Shown: piece after piece, positions 59,101 to 64,000 of the stretch
Numbering within the stretch: the first letter of the stretch is position 1
How the letters are laid out: each line of letters opens with the position of its first letter
NCBI GenBank assembly: GCA_903813345.2
Contig: CAIIXF020000008.1
Span: 16,414,822-16,478,821, forward strand
Reading direction: 5' to 3'
Origin: Owenia fusiformis
Lineage: Eukaryota; Annelida; Polychaeta; Sabellida; Oweniidae
Length of the DNA stretch: 64,000 nucleotides
The notes under the pieces: model-generated
Database searches by the model: none
What the model saw: the letters and a program-made list of their open reading frames with translations, nothing else
Told to the model about the DNA's origin: nothing
Made by a program: the position numbers and the translations under genes

Positions 59101-62100
59101 CAATGTATATCTCTAATTAGGTTATAGTCAAAACAGAAATGTTTGTGACTACTTTGAATTTAAAAAATAAACAATCAAATGACCATATTGAAACAGTTTA
59201 TGTAAAAATAGAAACATTTATATTTATCCTAACTTTTGTATATTTCATAAAGTAATGTGTAATGTACAGCAAAGCTGTTGCCTTTTGTAATTTAGGGAGT
59301 TTCAGCCATGTTAATTTTTCCAAAAATAACATGGCAGAGAAGTATCAAAATATAAGAGGACACAGATATGATAGCTAAACTACAAAACAAACTAAAATAT
59401 ACAAAAGTTAGGATAAATATGAATGTTTCTATTTTTACATAAACTGTTTCAATATGGTCATTTGATTGCTTATTTTGTAAATTCAAAGTAGTCACAAACA
59501 TTTCTGTTTTGACTTTAGTCTCAGATGTTATTCATGGCGGATAGACTTATCTTACTCGAGTCTCTAGCCAATACTTGGCTAGAGGGGATTTCATCTGGAA
59601 TACTGTGAACTCTATTTGAAAAAAGCTGGCCGGGGTGTCATAAATTTATTGAATATTTTAAAAATCGCCAGATAAATAAATCATTAATCAAACCGGACCC
59701 AGCTCGGCTCCTTGATGAGATATGACATGATTTCATCAGGATTTCATCTAAAATTAAAACAAAATGGCTCCAAGAAAAATGGCGATGTTCGAAAACTGGA
59801 CGAAATGTCGTTAACGTCTGACATTAAGTAACTGGCTGTAAATTCTAAGTTAGCGATCCAGAAGATGTGAACTAATACACTGAATACTTTATGTGTGTTT
59901 TGGAATTTTTGGTGAGGTAATAATTAGACCAAAACTCGCAATTCAAATTGTGATGTGGAAAAATGGCGAACATATGATTTCAAATTTTATAATTACGACA
60001 TGACCAGTTGTTCATGCAGAAATATATCTGTACTGGAAGGCCACGATACAGTGGCCTTAGAAGAAGGTAAGACTTACAGTTGGGGACAAAAATAAATGAC
60101 AGGTCGATTTTCGATCACCATTTCCTAATTATGGTGGTCTGAAAGCCCATAATTTCCAATATTGTCTAGATATATATGTATGTATGTATAAATATTTATT
60201 AACGTCTCACGCCATATATAAAATAGTACAATAATAATGCAATATCAGTTAAAATCTTCGGCCCGGCCGGTGTCGACCTATGGGAGACTTAAAATCATAA
60301 TAATCACTTGTTAAAAGTTTTTGATTATTCAATTAAAGAACGCCTTTTTAAAAGCATATTAATCAGTGTCTTTGACAATGTCCTTTGTAACATTGGTGTA
60401 GTCATAATAGAGCAAAACTGTTGAATATAATTAAAAGTGTGAAAATCTGGAATTTCCTCAAGGCATTTCAGAAACAATGGAGTTCTAAGTTCATCATAAG
60501 AATTGCACTGTAGGAGAAAGTGTATCTCGTCCTCAACAGTGTGATTGTCACAGTGACATCGACGATCCTGGAGTGGGGTATTGTGATAACGTCCAGTTTC
60601 AACCTTCAATGGGAGTGTTCCGCCTCTAAGTTGGGCAATTGCTTTGCGTTCGCTCCTTGACATGTTAATGCAAGTATAATGGGCGGGTTCCACAGAGTGT
60701 GTTTTAAACAGTCTATATGTTCGTAATTTGTTGCCATTAATTGGGTTATTTCTATCGTCCCAAAGACTGTTGTGCCATTCGACGTGATCTGCCCGTGTGC
60801 ACGCTTCTTTGACCTCGTGGAGATGGAGTTTAACTCGAGAAATAGTTTCATTGTCGATGAGCTGAGGGAAGTCCAAATCTTGTAACATTTTCAGCGTGGG
60901 ATTTTCCCAAGATTTACGATATCGGCAAGACCATTTAGATATATGCTTCGGTGTCCTACAGTATATGTAGCCATGTTTTTTAATCGACACCAGAGTCTAG
61001 TCACCTCGACTCTCTGTTTGGTAAATACTGATGTCCAGCAGATATCTCCTTTGGTTGATCCATTTGGTGCTGTACGTCCAACACCAATTCAGAGTATTGT
61101 CGAGTGCCCCAAATACCGGCACCATATAACATAATAGGGGAAACAAGGGTGTCAAAAAGTTTCGTGAATACAGCATAAGGTAGTCCACCCTTTATATTTG
61201 TTTTTGCAATTAACATTCCTAAGGCACGATTTGCCGATTTTGCAAGTATTTTAACAGTTTGTCGCATGTCAAGATGTTCATTTAATGTAAGTCCTAAATA
61301 ACGATATTCCGAAACATATTCGAGACGATTAGATGGTCCAAATGTGAATATATGATTACTCCTGGAATGAGATTACGATCTAAAATGGACGATTTTTGTT
61401 TTTGTTGTGTTAAGTGTCATTCTCCATGTATTACACCACTCGTAAAGTTTATTCAGCACATGTTGTAAATCATTAGCAGTTGGGGCAACAAGTGCGACGT
61501 CATCTGCATACATGAAAATGCCAATGTTTTTTCCGTCTATGTCTACTCCTTTGTTGAGAGCGTTAATCGCCGTTTCCAGATCGTTTATATATATAGAAAA
61601 TAGCGTCGGAGAAATCGAACAGCCTTGTTTGACTCCCTTGGATATGTCAAAACAATGTGTATATCCCTTAAAATTTGTATATTTTACATTTTGTATAATC
61701 TCATCCACTGATGCCTCTTGTAAATTCTCTTATTTTTAACATGGGAAATCCTCACTTCAGCAAATCCACCTGTCATTTATTTATGTCCCCAACTGTATCT
61801 TGTTTTAAGGTTCAGCTGGAAAGTAACATTTTGGTAAAAAATTGCTACACCTGCACATGTTATTTTCTGGTACAGAATTAAGTATGAAGTCATGTGTGTA
61901 TTTCCTTGCTTTTTTCAGGAAAGTATCATTACACTGTTTACTTTTATAATATCTGGAAACAGGTCAATGGTAGCTCCTGTGTTGTCTGGAAATTTTGAAA
62001 GAAAATTTTGAAAAATAGAAAGTGTGAAATATCAGAATTTCCTGGAGTTTCCATTGAACCCCTACCAGATATTCTAAAAGAAGACAATGTAATGATACTT

Positions 62101-63378
62101 TCCTGAAAAAAGCAAGGAAATTGACACATGCCTTCATACTTTATTTTGTACCAGAAAATAACATGTGCAGGTATAGCAATTTTTTACCAAAATGTTACTT
62201 TCCTGCTGTACCTTAAGGTCAGGGTGCATGATGGGAAATTTTCTGCATTCCTCAATTGAGTCACATGTTATTTTTCAAACAAGAATCACTCCTTCCCTTC
62301 ATTGTCTATATCTTCCAGTTTTGCACAAAGAGTGCACTTATGTTCCTAGAAAAGACTTGTGAGAAGAATGTTTCGATAAAGTGTATAAAAAACAAGAAAA
62401 TTCAGTGAAAAAAATCAGAAAATTTTCAGAATTTTTTTTCACTGAATTTTCTCATTTTTTATACATTTTACAAAACAAACCTTCTCACAAGGCTTTTCTA
62501 GGCACAGAAGTGCATTCTTTGTGCAAACTTGGAAGATGCAGACAATGTGGGGAAGGAGTTATTCATGTTTGAAAAATAACATGTGACTCAATTGAGGAAT
62601 GCAGAAAATTTCCCAACATGCACCCTGTCCTTAACACCATCCTCTTCGTAGAGATAGTCCTTGAACAAGATAAGGATAGACCTCAAATTACAGGAGGCCA
62701 CAGTCTTATTTAACTAAATATTCTGAAATATACAAATGTCATTTGTGTGCAGTATGAATATATGGAATACTCCATCTGCATCTGTGGTCAGTCTGTCATA
62801 CACTTTGACACCTAGGCTACTTCTAGTATGTATCCAACAGACTGACTAGAAGTCAGTCTGTTATGATGTACTACTTACCTGTGGAAATTGCAGTGAAATT
62901 TTTTGCACAAAATTATCAATTAGAGGAACCATTTCTTTAAAAAAATAAACATTACAAAATGTCAATTAAATAGTAAGGTACAATTAAATGCAATATAAAG
63001 TAACACAGCATATTGCCAAGTGGAAATAAAGCTAGTTGAAGTAAAAATGTGCAAATTAATTTTACCCAATCGGCCATTTTGAATAGCACTTCCTATGTAA
63101 ACAAATATTTTGAATTACCAAACTTTAACATAGGTGCCTTATAGTCTGAATATAATTCAGACTAAATAGGATATAGTCTAAGGCTACTTCCGGGTTCTTA
63201 AAAATTTATTTTCTAAAATTAACTCATAAATCAAATATAAGATGTTTAGAATATTGATAAAATTATATCAAGCTTTGAAGTATCATCATCTGAACATCGA
63301 CACACTAGAATATAAACAATTCACAGCGACAAAACCATGTAAAACAGATGTTTAAAGCTTACCTTTGGCTTTGGACAT
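53175..63378 (-). CDS. SIRT2: SIRT2-like NAD-dependent protein deacylase, complete, 13 exons
   Basis: Exons (minus): 63378..63363, 62934..62879, 59079..58965, 58826..58711, 58347..58291, 58033..57965, 57598..57475, 57039..56974, 56592..56537, 56277..56201, 54519..54468, 53792..53661, 53291..53175. Sum 1053 nt, 350 aa; all phases agree. Motifs: [20 protein letters not shown] (55-74, NAD loop), TQNIDTLE (142-149), catalytic His163 in ECHGTF, zinc Cys171/174/195/200, GTSL (237-240), NLEK (262-265). The C-terminus [15 protein letters not shown] resembles human SIRT2 and no mitochondrial presequence is seen, so cytosolic SIRT2 fits better than SIRT3. It removes acyl groups from lysine using NAD. 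Weak points: the exon 3 acceptor (AAG|GCT) is forced by phase, an unseen extra exon is possible, and the exon 7 donor is GTTTTA. Confidence 0.93.
54603..55945 (+). repeat. tandem array of about 330-370 bp units in SIRT2 intron 10
   Basis: Four units begin near 54634, 55005, 55335 and 55695 with 'aaaatggctgaaaataaaaa'. They continue with 'tttttgtaacaaaattattt', 'acatggctttttacaatgca', 'gaatttcgcgagacaaaaat' and 'gttgaacaaaaataacttaa'. The last is internally deleted and runs into a GACGGACG/GACAGACA tail ending 'aaaagctcaccatgtgagct', a SINE-like terminus of the kind found in molluscs. Short frames on both strands recur because of the repetition. Confidence 0.8.
57690..57768 (+). repeat. poly-C 'ggctatgggcc' dispersed repeat
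   Basis: 'gtgaagcccctggatttttt' then a C-run and 'ttggcaaaagctggctatgg' with 'gcccgtg'. It is a relative of the repeat at 10545 and lies in a SIRT2 intron. Confidence 0.5.
58547..58666 (+). repeat. TGTCACCA-type dispersed repeat
   Basis: 'ttaacatatgttacagatgc' through 'caccgaacactaactactga' and 'accatccacaaaaaaagttg' to 'ttctggtggtgacataaaaa'. It is a forward copy in a SIRT2 intron, ending 45 bases from the exon 4 donor. Confidence 0.65.
59127..59513. mobile_element. miniature element family B, copy 2 (uninterrupted)
   Basis: Ends GTCAAAACAGAAATGTTTGT and the inverse; inverted arms of about 110 bp surround the core 'gggagtttcagccatgttaa'. TA precedes the left end. It is the unoccupied counterpart of the copy at 6477, lacking the 91 bp insertion at the equivalent site (taatgtacag). 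Confidence 0.82.
60079..61795. mobile_element. TA-flanked inverted-repeat element enclosing a LINE fragment
   Basis: The left end CAGTTGGGGACAAAAATAAA and the inverse of the right end, CAGTTGGGGACATAAATAAA, match over 28 bp with one difference, and both are bordered by TA (60077-60078, 61796-61797). These are typical Tc1/mariner ends. Almost all the 1717 bp interior is LINE sequence on the minus strand. The simplest reading is a LINE that landed in a short miniature element. Confidence 0.75.
60150..61740 (-). mobile_element. 5'-truncated LINE (non-LTR retrotransposon), CR1/Jockey-like
   Basis: The minus strand encodes the later part of a reverse transcriptase: [20 protein letters not shown], then [12 protein letters not shown] (catalytic YADD) at 61708-61373. 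It continues in another frame ([20 protein letters not shown], near 61267-61001) and ends with a 221-codon frame (60990-60325) carrying a C-x-C...HFLLQC motif typical of LINE C-termini. At least two frameshifts separate these blocks and the endonuclease half is missing, so it is dead. A TACA/TA-rich tract near 60165-60200 may be its 3' tail. The clade call is approximate. Confidence 0.85.
61809..62212. mobile_element. TTAA-flanked palindromic miniature element 1
   Basis: TTAA at 61805-61808 and 62213-62216. The left end GGTTCAGCTGGAAAGTAACA matches the inverse of the right end (GGTACAGCAGGAAAGTAACA); arms are about 155 bp. TTAA duplication is the signature of piggyBac-type transposition. It is non-coding. 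Confidence 0.88.
62217..62630. mobile_element. TTAA-flanked palindromic miniature element 2
   Basis: TTAA at 62213-62216 (shared with element 1) and 62631-62634. The ends GGTCAGGGTGCATGATGGGA and inverse GGACAGGGTGCATGTTGGGA match; arms of about 200 bp form an almost complete palindrome. It differs internally from element 1 but has a similar GGTnCAG-type start. It is piggyBac-like and non-coding. Confidence 0.88.
62836..62862. other. perfect hairpin beside a splice donor
   Basis: AACAGACTGACT, a three-base loop, then AGTCAGTCTGTT. On the minus strand it starts 17 bases past the last base of SIRT2 exon 2. It could form an RNA stem in the pre-mRNA; any regulatory role is speculative. Confidence 0.4.
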
Positions 63379-63718
63379 CTTGTAAAAATTTACCTTCAAA
63401 TAGAAGAGCCTCATGAGACGCCCAAACATTTTACAACTCATTACATACAATGGAAGATAGTGACATTCCTTTTATTTTCTATCATTATAATCATGTCTTT
63501 TGAAAATAGATTACACATCATGCTCATTTTGTTTATTTCTATCATAGTTGATAATTCAAATTTGGCGGGTTTCCTTCATGTCATGACCCGCCCCATATTC
63601 GGATTAAGTAAACTAAAAATGATGTTCGGAAAACAGTAGTTTTGTAAGTTTCTCATATATAATTCTGATTTGAGGTAATAAAGGTGACTGTCAGCGATAA
63701 AAGAATAACTCCTCCAAA
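63379..63718. promoter_or_regulatory. bidirectional SIRT2 / NDUFAF5 promoter
   Basis: Only 340 bp separate the two start codons, which point away from each other. An E2F-like TTTGGCGGG (63561-63569) and a CCCGCCCC box form an inverted pair, GGCGGGT (63564-63570) and ACCCGCC (63586-63592), near the middle. An ETS-type ACTTCCGG (63186-63193) lies in SIRT2 intron 1. There is no TATA box. Such compact two-way promoters are common for housekeeping and mitochondrial genes. Confidence 0.6.
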
Positions 63719-63958
63719 ATGTGGGGCATTTTGCGTCACTTGAAATCATCAAAAATTTGTGGAAAAACACTTCAAACAGGAACACGTGATTTCTTGGAAA
63801 AAATTCAGGCTTCACCGCTTCCAAGTGCCAAATGTATTGCAACTCAACCTCCGCAAGACACTGTAATGAATGTATTTGATCGCAAAACTAAACGCCTCCA
63901 AAAAAACTACATGGCTAAACTGAAAGATTATCAAGTTTATGACTACGTTCACGAAGAG
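63719..63958 (+). CDS. NDUFAF5: NDUFAF5, complex I assembly factor, first coding exon (partial)
   Basis: ATG at 63719 opens 80 codons ending GAAGAG|GTAAGT in phase 0; the remaining exons lie off the right edge. The first about 48 residues are basic and Ser/Thr-rich (MWGILRHLKSSKICGK start), as expected for a mitochondrial targeting presequence. Then VMNVFDRKTKRLQKNYMAKL and VYDYVHEE match the NDUFAF5 start of the mature protein (human MNIFDRNLKRKQKNWAA and FDYLKEEVG, from memory). NDUFAF5 is a SAM-dependent enzyme of the mitochondrial matrix that hydroxylates an arginine of NDUFS7 during early complex I assembly. The methyltransferase fold itself is not in the window. Confidence 0.92.
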
Positions 63959-64000
63959 GTAAGTTTATTCCTCATTTATGGGTTTGTGTAAAAAACCGGG

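Larger units (their letters stand above)
59080..62878 (-). other. SIRT2 intron 2, filled with mobile elements
   Basis: This 3.8 kb intron contains the family-B miniature element (59127-59513), a TA-flanked inverted-repeat element enclosing a LINE (60079-61795) and two abutting TTAA-flanked palindromes (61809-62212, 62217-62630). A perfect 12 bp-arm hairpin (62836-62862) lies just past the exon 2 donor. About 59520-60070 is unique sequence. Confidence 0.8.

Noticed and set aside
1-64000. retroviral, LTR, capsid-bearing or toxin remnants
   Set aside because: I looked for integrase, protease, capsid or envelope motifs and paired long terminal repeats and saw none; the only reverse transcriptase is the LINE.

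Overview
This is eukaryotic, AT-rich, intron-rich nuclear DNA from an invertebrate animal. Short coding exons with GT/AG borders lie kilobases apart, and the non-coding space is filled with small DNA transposons, foldback elements and minisatellites. Repeat style (a GACGGACG/GACAGACA tail ending in AGCTCACC...GTGAGCT, poly-C 'ggctacgggcc' repeats, pogo-like miniature elements) resembles bivalve or gastropod genomes. My best guess is a marine mollusc or other lophotrochozoan; this is inference, not proof.

Layout, left to right. (1) 1-3901, minus strand: the first two coding exons of a MARK/PAR-1 microtubule-affinity-regulating kinase; the rest of the gene lies off the left edge. (2) 3902-5301: a 1.4 kb divergent promoter region with a perfect CRE and a CCAAT box. 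(3) 5302-11423, plus strand: a complete three-exon TTC9-family tetratricopeptide protein (195 aa). (4) 11424-18993: intergenic, with miniature transposons. (5) 18994-45324, plus strand: a complete three-exon ankyrin-repeat protein (484 aa) of the ANKRD63/ANKRD33/ANKRD34 type. Its two very long introns hold three minisatellites, two Tc1/mariner transposons, a 1.66 kb long-terminal-repeat-free TIR element and several foldbacks. (6) 45325-53174: intergenic. (7) 53175-63378, minus strand: a complete 13-exon class I sirtuin (350 aa), best matched to cytosolic SIRT2; its intron 2 is packed with nested mobile elements including a LINE fragment. (8) 63379-63718: a 340 bp bidirectional promoter. (9) 63719 to the right edge, plus strand: the first coding exon of NDUFAF5, a mitochondrial complex I assembly factor.

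The genes do not form a pathway; they are ordinary conserved animal genes in two head-to-head pairs (MARK/TTC9 and SIRT2/NDUFAF5). From memory, human MARK, TTC9 and SIRT2 paralogues are also linked on chromosomes 11, 14 and 19, so part of this neighbourhood may be ancient. I found no CRISPR, operon, tRNA or rRNA, and no retroviral or LTR element. I do not see a wholly new biological system. The most informative new observations are the mobile-element structures: a 91 bp element with an exact 8 bp target duplication inside a larger miniature element, two abutting TTAA-flanked palindromes, a LINE enclosed by TA-flanked inverted repeats, and a 1.66 kb element with five copies of an octamer. All gene structures were spliced by eye.
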